Below are positions 1 to 6,960 of a stretch of 64,000 nt of DNA, in pieces. Position numbers and translations under genes: made by a program. This stretch comes from Ruminococcus hominis (lineage in GTDB: Bacteria; Bacillota; Clostridia; Lachnospirales; Lachnospiraceae): NCBI RefSeq assembly GCF_014287355.1, contig NZ_JACOPE010000001.1:620001-684000 (forward strand), written 5' to 3'. The notes under the pieces were generated by a model. The model did no database searches. It was not told the DNA's origin and was given only the letters and a program-made list of their open reading frames with translations. How positions within the stretch are numbered: position 1 is the stretch's first letter; each line of letters begins with the position of its first letter.

Positions 1-17
1 ACATCTTGGAGGAATAA

Positions 18-1070
18 ATGAAAACAAAGAGGTTGGATCAATTACAATTTTTAAGATTTATTGCATTTGGATTTATATTCCTTTTTCACGCATTTGGAAC
101 TAATCTGGAACCATACTTATATACAACGAATGCAGCCTATGCAATGGTAAGCTTCTTCTTTATATTATCAGGATTTGGTTCGGGATATTCGTCAGCAGAC
201 AGAAGAGAGAAACCGACAGTGAAAGCAGTTTGCTATCATTTGTGGAAAAAAATAAAGAAGATTTATCCATTATTGTTTGTAACAACTATTTACTTTGTAT
301 TACAGTCCGACTTGCCACAGGCAATCAATACAGGAAATTTGGAATTGTTGAAAGAAAACGGATGGAATTTAATGAAATGCCTTCTTATGATTCAATCTTG
401 GGGAAATCCGTTTCTTTTTTATAATGGTGTTACATGGTTTATATCTACAATTTTATTTTTGTATCTCTTTGATCTGCCGGTAAGATATTATTTAGATAAG
501 GCTCATGAAAAGAAAAATGAGAAGACAATACTTATATCATTGAGTGTGGTTTTAGCAATTGCAATTTTCGCGATAGCAACCTTAGCAAAAAACAGAGCAG
601 ATATCGGATATTGCCTCTATGCATTTCCACCATCACGAGTATTAGAATATTTGCTGGGAATGTGCATGGGAAGATGCTTGTATCGAATAAATAGTGAGAG
701 GAAGTCAGATGGAAATATTGTTGTGTTTACGATATTAGAAGGCATTGCATTACTTTTATGGGTGGTATTATTTACACTTCCAATCCCGGTTAATTCATAT
801 AGCATGCAGACATATTGGCTTATACCAAATGTTTTTGTATTAATCATTATGGCAATTGGAATGGGAGGATTCTCGAAGCTGTTTAGCATGAAACTGCTGA
901 AGGGTGCAGGAGATATAAGTATGGAATGCTATTTGCTGCATCAACCAGTATTGATGACATATATGGCATTCGTTCAGATGGAAAATACAGTAAAAGGGAC
1001 GTTATTTTATATCATATTTAATCTAGGATTTATAATGCTTTTAGCATCGATGATTCATAAAAAGCAGTGA
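18..1070 (+). CDS. Acyltransferase family 3 membrane protein
   Basis: A 350-residue polytopic membrane protein with about ten hydrophobic segments. The N-terminus (residues 8-25, LQFLRFIAFGFIFLFHAFG-like) carries the Arg and His in the first membrane helix that typify acyltransferase-3 enzymes, and the C-terminal MECYLLHQPVL segment is also typical. Such proteins O-acetylate exported or cell-surface sugars. The start follows an AGGAGG-type site at 8-14 with normal spacing. The gene is followed directly by a long palindrome. No polysaccharide biosynthesis genes lie beside it in the window, so the substrate cannot be inferred. Confidence 0.85.
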   Translation: MKTKRLDQLQFLRFIAFGFIFLFHAFGTNLEPYLYTTNAAYAMVSFFFILSGFGSGYSSADRREKPTVKAVCYHLWKKIKKIYPLLFVTTIYFVLQSDLPQAINTGNLELLKENGWNLMKCLLMIQSWGNPFLFYNGVTWFISTILFLYLFDLPVRYYLDKAHEKKNEKTILISLSVVLAIAIFAIATLAKNRADIGYCLYAFPPSRVLEYLLGMCMGRCLYRINSERKSDGNIVVFTILEGIALLLWVVLFTLPIPVNSYSMQTYWLIPNVFVLIIMAIGMGGFSKLFSMKLLKGAGDISMECYLLHQPVLMTYMAFVQMENTVKGTLFYIIFNLGFIMLLASMIHKKQ

Positions 1071-1081
1071 AGCAGATAGAG

Positions 1082-1157
1082 TGAACCAGATAGGGACGGG
1101 GATTAATGGCTCTTTTGCGAGCAAAAGAGCCATTAATCCCCGTCCCTATCTGGTTCA
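1082..1157. repeat. Palindromic repeat 1 (37-bp perfect arms)
   Basis: Positions 1082-1118 are the exact reverse complement of 1121-1157, leaving a 2-nt centre. The arm contains ACCAGATAGGGACGGGGA followed by a GGCTCTTTTG centre. It starts 11 bp after the acyltransferase stop codon. It has no T-run, so it is not a standard intrinsic terminator, although its RNA would form a very stable hairpin. It belongs to the same family as 5909-5980, 26958-27029 and 62056-62163. Confidence 0.95.
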
Positions 1158-1258
1158 TGATATTATGAAAATAAAAAACGGAATTTATAGAGAAAAGCAC
1201 ATGTCAAAGAAGCTTTGCGTAACTGTATATTTCAAATGTATAAAGGGAGGCGAATGAG

Positions 1259-2155
1259 GTGAAAATTGTTCGAGGAATAGATTTTATAGAAGGAAGCAGA
1301 GAAGAAGAATTACCAAATTTTGAATCAAATTTTCCATATCTTGCTTCTCGTGTAGAATTAAATCAATATGCAGAAGATAGTATTCCATGGCATTGGCATA
1401 AAAGCGTAGAAGTGTTTTATGTAGAGCAGGGAAACCTTGAATACCGTACGCCTAACGGACATTATATTTTTCCGCATGGCTCAGGAGGCATGGTTAATTC
1501 TAATGTTCTTCATACAACGAAGCCACAAGAAGACAATACGGTACAGTTAATTCATATTTTTGATCCATCATTTATTGGCGGTGAAACAGGAAATATAATT
1601 GTGAAAAAATATATTATGCCAATTATCACATCTGGAGAATTGGATATGATTCCATTATATTCTAATAATTTGGAACAAAAAGAAATATTAGATCTTATAA
1701 GGAATGCATTTAATTTATCAGAAAAGGAATTTGGATATGAACTAAAACTGCGTGAGCGATTAACTGAAATTTGGCTATCACTTTTCAAAATGTCATTTTC
1801 TGTGATTGAAAAAAAGAAAACTAATACGAGAGCGAACGACAGAATAAAATTGATGATGGTTTATGTTTATGAAAATTATGCAGATAAAATTACTGTTTCT
1901 GATCTTGCAAAAGCTGGTTACATAAGCGAGAGAGACTGCTTTCGAGTTTTTCAAGAGTGTCTTCACATGACGCCGTTAGAATATATCACAAACTATCGGC
2001 TACAAAAAGCCTGCTATATGTTAGTACATACCAGAGATACTATTTCTGTAATTAGTCAGGAGTGCGGATTAGGAAGTAGTAGTTTTTTCGGAAAGACTTT
2101 TCGAGAACATATAGGAATGTCACCAACGGAATATCGCAAAAAAATGGCAGAATAG
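1259..2155 (+). CDS. AraC family transcriptional regulator with cupin sensor domain
   Basis: A 298-residue regulator. Residues about 30-120 form a cupin-type sugar-sensing domain (PWHWHKSVEVFYVEQG). Residues about 195-295 are a double helix-turn-helix AraC domain ending in the typical FGKTFREHIGMSPTEYR block. The start is GTG at 1259, preceded by GGGAGG and GAGG. These proteins usually activate sugar-use genes in response to a ligand. The downstream partner here is only a decayed acetyltransferase and a HAD phosphatase, so its present target is unclear. Confidence 0.9.
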   Translation: MKIVRGIDFIEGSREEELPNFESNFPYLASRVELNQYAEDSIPWHWHKSVEVFYVEQGNLEYRTPNGHYIFPHGSGGMVNSNVLHTTKPQEDNTVQLIHIFDPSFIGGETGNIIVKKYIMPIITSGELDMIPLYSNNLEQKEILDLIRNAFNLSEKEFGYELKLRERLTEIWLSLFKMSFSVIEKKKTNTRANDRIKLMMVYVYENYADKITVSDLAKAGYISERDCFRVFQECLHMTPLEYITNYRLQKACYMLVHTRDTISVISQECGLGSSSFFGKTFREHIGMSPTEYRKKMAE

Positions 2156-2241
2156 TGACATATAATTGCACAAAAAAGATATTTATTCCTTAAAATTGCA
2201 GTATAATGATAATTGAGAACAAAACATATCTTTTATGAAAG

Positions 2242-2352
2242 GATAATGTTTGGATTGGAAGTGGTAGCAATTTTTTGTCTGGAGTTACAATCGGTAAAAA
2301 TAATGTTGCGGTTAGCAATCCATGTAAAGTAATTCGTTGCATAAGGGAGTAG
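2242..2352 (+). pseudogene. Remnant of a hexapeptide-repeat O-acetyltransferase (maltose/galactoside type)
   Basis: Read in one frame, 2242-2352 gives DNVWIGSGSNFLSGVTIGKN, then VAVSNPCKVIRCIRE and a stop. This is the C-terminal end of LacA/Maa-type acetyltransferases, which normally reads VWIGGGVNILPGVTIG ... VVTKD.P.NTVAVGNPCKVIR. The 16 or so residues between GVTIG and GNPCK have been lost, and everything upstream of the fragment is missing (an in-frame stop lies at 2236-2238). The fragment's 3' end now supplies the GGGAG ribosome-binding site of the HAD gene. Confidence 0.7.
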
Positions 2353-2359
2353 AAAAGAA

Positions 2360-3142
2360 ATGAATCAGGTAAAAATTATTTTTTTTGATATTGATGGAAC
2401 ATTGTTGGAGATGGGAAAAACAGAGATAACACCGAATACGAGGAAGGCGTTATGTTCATTAAAACAAAATGGTATAAAAATATGTATCGCAACAGGGCGT
2501 TCGTTCGCTACCATACCAATGCTTGAGGGAGTTGTATTTGATGCGATTTTGGCATTTAATGGATCTTTCTGCGTTGCAGGTAATCAGGTAGTGGCAAAAT
2601 GTCCTATTCCGAAAGAAGATATAGAAATAATTATTGAAAATGCAAAGAGAATGGAAAGACCTGTTTCTATTGCAACAGCGGAAGAGATTGTTGCAAATGG
2701 AAGCGATAAAGATTTAGAAGACTATTTTGCGATTGCACATCATAGGGTGAATGTATCCGAGAAATTCGAAGAATATGTGGACAAAGATGTGTTTCAAATC
2801 ATGTTGGGATGTGACTTAGAAGAACGTAAGTATATATTAAAGGGAACGAAAAATGCCAAATTAGCAGCGTGGTGGGATAGAGCCATAGATATTATTCCAA
2901 AAGAAGGTGGAAAAGGAGCTGCGATTGAACAGGTTCTTGCACATTATAAATTCTCAAAGGAAGAAGCCATTGCATTTGGAGATGGAGAAAATGATATTGA
3001 TATGTTACTATCCGTTGGAAAAGGGATTGCAATGGGAAACGCAGCTGAAAAAGTGAAAGAAATTGCGACTGATATTTGTGAAAGCGTGACAGATGATGGG
3101 ATTTATTATTATCTGAAAAGCCAGAAGATAATAAATGAGTAA
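2360..3142 (+). CDS. HAD superfamily Cof-type sugar phosphatase
   Basis: A 260-residue Cof/type-IIB HAD hydrolase. Motif I is FFDIDGTLL (residues 8-16), motif II is in ATGRS (about 47-51), and motif IV is FGDGENDIDML near residue 213. A cap domain lies between motifs II and III. Proteins of this class dephosphorylate sugar phosphates, FMN or related metabolites in the cytoplasm; the substrate cannot be read from sequence. The ATG has GGGAG about 10 bp upstream, inherited from the acetyltransferase remnant. Confidence 0.9.
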   Translation: MNQVKIIFFDIDGTLLEMGKTEITPNTRKALCSLKQNGIKICIATGRSFATIPMLEGVVFDAILAFNGSFCVAGNQVVAKCPIPKEDIEIIIENAKRMERPVSIATAEEIVANGSDKDLEDYFAIAHHRVNVSEKFEEYVDKDVFQIMLGCDLEERKYILKGTKNAKLAAWWDRAIDIIPKEGGKGAAIEQVLAHYKFSKEEAIAFGDGENDIDMLLSVGKGIAMGNAAEKVKEIATDICESVTDDGIYYYLKSQKIINE

Positions 3143-3154
3143 AAGGTAGGTGGA

Positions 3155-3212
3155 AAATGCTCTGGCAGAGTTTTTCGTACATATAAGCACAAATTAATCT
3201 GCCAGAGCATTT
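3155..3212. terminator. Stem-loop after the HAD gene
   Basis: A perfect 15-bp inverted repeat pairs 3155-3169 (AAATGCTCTGGCAGA) with 3198-3212 across a 28-nt loop. It lies 12 bp after the HAD stop codon and in front of a convergent gene. The tail is not T-rich, so use as a terminator is plausible but unproven. Confidence 0.5.
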
Positions 3213-3318
3213 GGTTTAAGTGTTGTTTCGATTGAAGCATGTCCAAGTTGATTCATGTATTATACATATGCACATCAAACAGCGGAAAGCAGTTCTAATC
3301 ATAAGAACAGGAAAATCT

Positions 3319-4113
3319 CTACTTTTTCATTTGATTCCGATATTCACGAGGTGATGCATGATAACGTTCTTGAAATACACGGTTGAAAGTCCTCTGACTC
3401 TCAAAACCTGCCTGAATGCAGATATCCAAAACAGTATGATTGCTGTGTAATAACAGGTTACATGCATAATCGAGTCTGGCTTCATTTAGATAACGATTAA
3501 AGTTCATATGAAATGTACCAGAAAATACACGGGACAGAGAGGACTGGCTTATTCCAAGATCATGAGCCATCTTTGGTAAAGTCAGTTCTTCTGTATAATG
3601 TGCAGCAATATAGGAAACAGTCTGATAGATGATATCATCACTTTCTACAGTGCTTTTGTCAATCAGATGAAATAAAGGAAAGGTGCGGGCAAGAATAATC
3701 TGAATAAATGCCTGATGAAGAACATGCTCCTGTGAAAGTGCCGGATAAACCAGCATACTCCGAAGAGCATAATTTACATCAGGATGTACATCAGGAGCTG
3801 GAATTACAGGATTCGCAGGGCACATCTGCTGTAAGTCTTTGGTATAGCCAGATCCTAAAATAGGAGAGGCAAGTGCGTAAATTGCTTTGCATGAGTTCTG
3901 ATTGAAAACCTGATAATGATGGATCAGTTCAGGAAAAATAATTGCAAAATCGCCCTTCTCCATATGATAAAGTTCGGTTCCTATACCAAGTTCCAAAGTT
4001 CCCTCTGTTACAGAAACAAGTTCCATAGACTTGTGAAGATGCGGAGAAATATGACTAGAAATATTCTCTGAAATCTCTAAAGTTTCTTCATTTTCTTCAT
4101 AAATTGGTCTCAT
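3319..4113 (-). CDS. AraC family transcriptional regulator
   Basis: A 264-residue protein with an N-terminal cupin domain (ISPHLHKSMELVSVTEG) and a C-terminal AraC double helix-turn-helix ending in FNRVFQERYHASPREYR. I place the start at the ATG at 4113, which has an AGG element about 9 bp upstream; a longer TTG-initiated reading to 4176 has no better support. The gene diverges from a 30-codon gene at 4221. The space between holds a direct repeat typical of AraC binding, which suggests that the small gene is its target. Confidence 0.88.
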   Translation of the reverse strand: MRPIYEENEETLEISENISSHISPHLHKSMELVSVTEGTLELGIGTELYHMEKGDFAIIFPELIHHYQVFNQNSCKAIYALASPILGSGYTKDLQQMCPANPVIPAPDVHPDVNYALRSMLVYPALSQEHVLHQAFIQIILARTFPLFHLIDKSTVESDDIIYQTVSYIAAHYTEELTLPKMAHDLGISQSSLSRVFSGTFHMNFNRYLNEARLDYACNLLLHSNHTVLDICIQAGFESQRTFNRVFQERYHASPREYRNQMKK

Positions 4114-4132
4114 TAAAAAAATACCTCGCAGA

Positions 4133-4189
4133 ATTTGGCTACTTTTTAGCCGGATTTGGCAAGAATTATATCGCAAAAAAAACTATAAT
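4133..4189 (+). promoter_or_regulatory. Putative AraC-binding direct repeats and -10 box
   Basis: The heptamer ATTTGGC occurs at 4133-4139 and again at 4154-4160, 21 bp apart (two helical turns), as expected for an AraC dimer site. A perfect TATAAT lies at 4184-4189. The matching -35 position (about 4161-4166, AAGAAT) is poor, so transcription to the right probably needs an activator bound next to it. Confidence 0.5.
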
Positions 4190-4220
4190 GCAAGTGTAAA
4201 GAAAAAGGAGGTAAAAAATA

Positions 4221-4313
4221 ATGAGCAAAATGAAAAAATGGTTAAACAATTGGTTTAAGGAATCTGTAGAGTTCTATGGTTCAATGTTTCGTTATGGAAT
4301 GTATTACAGATAG
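4221..4313 (+). CDS. Putative 30-residue small protein
   Basis: A 30-codon reading frame begins with ATG 8 bp after a strong AAGGAGGT site at 4205-4212 and ends at TAG 4311-4313. The peptide begins MSKMKKWLNNWFKESVEFYG and ends in FRYGMYYR. It is basic and rich in aromatic residues, with an amphipathic look. It has its own candidate promoter and an intrinsic terminator at 4378-4417, so it forms a complete transcription unit divergent from the AraC gene. A second tiny frame (4335-4379, 14 codons) follows but has no clear ribosome-binding site. I do not recognise the family. Confidence 0.5.
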   Translation: MSKMKKWLNNWFKESVEFYGSMFRYGMYYR

Positions 4314-4377
4314 GACAGAGGAAGAAAACAAACTATGAACCGTACAGAGAATCAAAAAAAGCAAGGTATCATGAAAT

Positions 4378-4417
4378 AAAGAGTTGCATCTTGGCAAAAA
4401 GGTGTAGCTCTTTTTTT
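4378..4417 (+). terminator. Intrinsic terminator of the small-protein unit
   Basis: GAGTTGCATC (4381-4390) pairs with GGTGTAGCTC (4401-4410), using three G-U pairs. It is followed by seven Ts at 4411-4417. Confidence 0.8.
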
Positions 4418-4778
4418 GTGGAAAAATTGACAGAAGATAAGAGAATCGAATTGCAAGATTCTATCCCCTAAAATGCTGATATTTGTTGAAAAATCAGGCT
4501 TTTTGCAAGCAAAAATGAAAAGGCTATATATAGGTAGCCTGCGAAACTGGAATTGCCCATTTTGAGCCTGATTTTAAGAATAATGTCCTGACAGAGAGCA
4601 ATGGAATGATTCTCTGCCCGGGATTCAAAAGGAATGGGAAAAATGCAGGAGAAAATCAAACGAATGCTGGTTACAGAAGCAAGCCGAATAGCAATGTATT
4701 TAAAATTAGGTGGATGTAATTGAAGAAAAATATGATATCATATGAGTAATAAAACAGAATTTAAGGAGGAGACTGTAA
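4418..4778. other. Gene-free stretch of 360 bp
   Basis: I see no convincing gene here. A short open frame near 4642-4719 (MQEKIKRMLVTEASRIAMYL-like) could be the tail of a lost gene, but I cannot assign it. The AAGGAGG site at its right end belongs to the next gene. Confidence 0.4.
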
Positions 4779-5111
4779 ATGAAATTATCAGATTTAGCAA
4801 CAGGTTCTGATTGGACAGTGTGGATTGTCTTTGTGATATTTGCTGTACTTTCTATTATTTTACTTTCTGGACACGGAAGCTGGTTCATTTCTGGATATAA
4901 TACAGCTTCAAAAGAAGAAAAGGAAAAATATAATGAAAAGAAGTTATGCAGAACAATGGGAATTGGAATGTCTATTATAGCAATTCTTCTATTAACTAAG
5001 GGCTTGTTTGAAAATATTTTACCTGCATTTTTTGTATATATTGCATCGGGAATTATTTTGGTTGATGTCGTGGTAATTATCATTTTAGGAAACACGCTAT
5101 GCAGAAAGTAA
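4779..5111 (+). CDS. DUF3784 family membrane protein
   Basis: A 110-residue protein with three predicted membrane segments (about residues 14-34, 60-80 and 85-105). The segment LSGHGSWFISGYNTASKEEKEKYNEKKLCR between the first two helices is the hallmark of DUF3784, a family of small Firmicute membrane proteins without known function. An AAGGAGG site lies at 4762-4768. Another small membrane protein (SdpI family) follows, as is common for these genes. Confidence 0.8.
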   Translation: MKLSDLATGSDWTVWIVFVIFAVLSIILLSGHGSWFISGYNTASKEEKEKYNEKKLCRTMGIGMSIIAILLLTKGLFENILPAFFVYIASGIILVDVVVIIILGNTLCRK

Positions 5112-5120
5112 CAATTATTT

Positions 5121-5228
5121 ACTACTCCAGAAACAACGGCTTTATTTGGAAATAAAAAGGCGAGATTTATCGGAAGAATATTAGGTATGATACTTATAGC
5201 AGTTGGAATATGGGTAGGGTTTATTTGA
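5121..5228 (+). pseudogene. C-terminal fragment of a small membrane protein
   Basis: The frame ending at TGA 5226-5228 reads TPETTALFGNKKARFIGRIL and then a hydrophobic GMILIAVGIWVGFI tail. It has no start codon with a ribosome-binding site. It looks like the last 35 residues of a small membrane protein whose front has been lost. The family is not identified. Confidence 0.45.
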
Positions 5229-5283
5229 TGACAATTTCAGTCTTTGGAGCAAATTAATCAGAAGTTGAGAGGAGAACTTTATA

Positions 5284-5649
5284 ATGTTTATATTTTTATC
5301 TGTGTGTTCACTTTTAGTACAGCTATCTATGATTATATTGGGATATACGTGGAAAGATAAGCCTCCTAAAGATCGGCAGGGGAGTTCGGGATATCGAACT
5401 ACTATGTCAAGGATGAATGATGAAACATGGAGATATGCACACAGATGTTGGGGCTGGATAAACTTTGTTTTAGGAATTATCTTGGTGATACTATCGATTT
5501 TTATTTTGATTTTAACGAAAGATAATACAAACTTTGAAATGATTTCTGTTTATTTGGTGTTTTTACAATTAGGAATTATGGTGCTTACAATTATTCCGAC
5601 AGAATTTTTGTTGCATAAGCATTTTACAAAGCAAGGAATGAAAAAATAG
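5284..5649 (+). CDS. SdpI family membrane protein
   Basis: A 121-residue protein with three hydrophobic segments (about 3-20, 58-80 and 88-108). The cytoplasmic block GYRTTMSRMNDETWRYAHRC between helices 1 and 2 is the SdpI/YhfL signature (G-Y-R-T plus E-T-W). SdpI of Bacillus is an immunity and signalling protein for the SDP toxin, but most family members have no proven role. A GGAGA site precedes the ATG. No toxin gene is seen next to it. Confidence 0.8.
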   Translation: MFIFLSVCSLLVQLSMIILGYTWKDKPPKDRQGSSGYRTTMSRMNDETWRYAHRCWGWINFVLGIILVILSIFILILTKDNTNFEMISVYLVFLQLGIMVLTIIPTEFLLHKHFTKQGMKK

Positions 5650-5703
5650 CTAACTTCCAATTGGCGAAAATGAAAATCGGAATTTTAAGGAGACTGGAAT
5701 GGA

Positions 5704-5946
5704 GTGGTTGAAAGAACAGAAGAAATAGGTAATTTACTGGTAACAGTTGCTAATGTATATCCGAAGGATAAGAGTGTTTCATTCCATGTAACGTCATTTA
5801 TTAAAATTGTTAATGGTAAGATTATTTCATTGGATGAGTATTGGGCTGATGATAGTGATGCTCCGCAATGGAGATTGGATAAGCATATTGGAACTGTGAT
5901 AAAATGTGAACCAGATAGGGACGGGGATTTCCGGCTTTTTTCATAG
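5704..5946 (+). pseudogene. Truncated SnoaL/NTF2-like protein, 3' end overwritten by a palindrome
   Basis: An 80-codon frame starts at GTG 5704. The central part (VTSFIKIVNGKIISLDEYWA followed by QWRLDKHIG) matches the C-terminal half of SnoaL-like NTF2-fold proteins, which are about 120-130 residues long. The N-terminal half is absent. From 5909 the frame runs into palindrome 2, which supplies the last 12 residues and the stop codon. A ribosome-binding site (AAGGAGA) lies upstream, so translation is possible, but a working NTF2 fold is unlikely. Confidence 0.6.
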
Positions 5947-5980
5947 AAAAAAATCCGGAAATCCCTGTCCCTATCTGGTT
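5909..5980. repeat. Palindromic repeat 2
   Basis: AACCAGATAGGGACGGGGAT (from 5909) is mirrored by the arm ending at 5980, with one G-T mismatch in the outer stem and one in the inner stem. The centre is GGCTTTTTTC-ATA-GAAAAAAAT. It matches palindrome 3 in sequence through the centre and palindrome 1 through the outer module. Its left arm lies inside one gene fragment, and its right arm abuts the fragment of another. Confidence 0.92.
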
Positions 5981-6440
5981 TGCGATGTTAAGTGGTGTGT
6001 TTGATAATTACTGGAATCAGACAGAAACCTACGAGGTATTAAAATCCTATATAAAGTTAAATTATGAGGGTCTGAAAGATGCAGTGGTACGGATGCTTGC
6101 AGGAGATAAAGTTCAGATTAATACGGGAACATTTTCTAATGATATGACGAGCTTTCAAGGAAAAGATGATGTGTTGACATTGTTAATTCATCTGAGATAT
6201 TTGAGTTATCATTGGCCGGATAAGACAGTTACAATTCCAAATAAAGAAGTTTCACAGGAATATATTAATGCAATTAGTACAATGGACTGGTCAGAAGTGA
6301 CAGCATCTGTTGAGGCTTCAAGATTAAGGAAAAGAAATATATAGATACTTTAAATCATTATCGGGGGAATTTGCTGTTGGTTGGAATCAATTATGATAAA
6401 ATTACGAAAGAGCATACGTGTGTGATAGAGAAGGAATACA
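5981..6440 (+). pseudogene. Decayed AAA-ATPase-like / PD-(D/E)XK nuclease-like gene
   Basis: Immediately after palindrome 2 the sequence reads AMLSGVFDNYWNQTETYEVL, followed by DVLTLLIHLRYLSY and NKEVSQEYINAI. This is the middle of the AAA-ATPase-like family (PF09820) that is abundant in Lachnospiraceae. The frame stops at 6344. After a frameshift, 6344-6430 reads NHYRGNLLLVGINYDKITKE and CVIEKE, the conserved C-terminal end of the associated PD-(D/E)XK domain. The N-terminal half and most of the nuclease domain are missing. Confidence 0.75.
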
Positions 6441-6491
6441 AAGTTGAAATCGGATTTCTTTGGATTTTTCAGACGTTCATCATTAAGGACG

Positions 6492-6575
6492 AATCCCTAT
6501 CTGGTTCCTGGATAAAATAAAAAAATCATGCATTCATATGGGTTTCTGCCTAATGCGTAAGAAGAGTCTTGAACC
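6492..6575. repeat. Degenerate partial copy of the palindrome-terminator-tRNA-Leu segment
   Basis: AATCCCTATCTGGTTC (6492-6507) equals the right arm end of palindrome 1. Next comes a decayed copy of the tRNA terminator (AAATCATGCATTCATATGGG, from 6523). Then TTTCTGCCTAATGCGTAAGA resembles the 3' end of tRNA-Leu at 27064-27083 (TTTCTGCCTAGTGCGGAAGA). Similarity fades by about 6575. This is a broken duplicate, not a working tRNA. Confidence 0.8.
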
Positions 6576-6845
6576 TTGTGCCGCATCGGAAACACTAATA
6601 GAAAGGGGATTTCCACACATCATCATGCCCAGATAACCATAGTGGTAACCAAAATATACTAAAAAGATGGGTTTGTGGCGAATTCTGTAAATTTGAGTAA
6701 AGGCTTAATCAATAAAATTCCTACGAATGCCAAATTAATAACCTTAAAATTATTAAAAATTAAAGTAACAGAAAAAAATAACTGCACATATTGCATAAAA
6801 AAATAGAAAAAATATTGTATAATATGACAAAATGAACAAAACAGA

Positions 6846-6919
6846 TTGACACATATGTTAGATATATGTATTATAAAAATTAGAAAGTGTTATTTTTAAA
6901 GAAAAAATGAACCGGTTCA
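6846..6919 (+). promoter_or_regulatory. Promoter and LacI-type operator of the first fucoside operon
   Basis: TTGACA (6846-6851) and TATTAT (6869-6874) are separated by 17 bp, a near-consensus housekeeping promoter. About 27 bp beyond the expected start site is the perfect palindrome TGAACCGGTTCA (6908-6919), a typical LacI-family operator with a central CG. The LacI gene at 12514-13518 at the far end of this operon is the natural candidate repressor. Confidence 0.75.
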
Positions 6920-6960
6920 CTTTTTGAAAACACGAAAACAAAAGATTCAGGAGGATGTTT

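Noticed and set aside
6492..6575. A second working tRNA-Leu gene
   Set aside because: Only the 3' end resembles tRNA-Leu; the acceptor stem is mutated and the anticodon arm and 5' half are absent.
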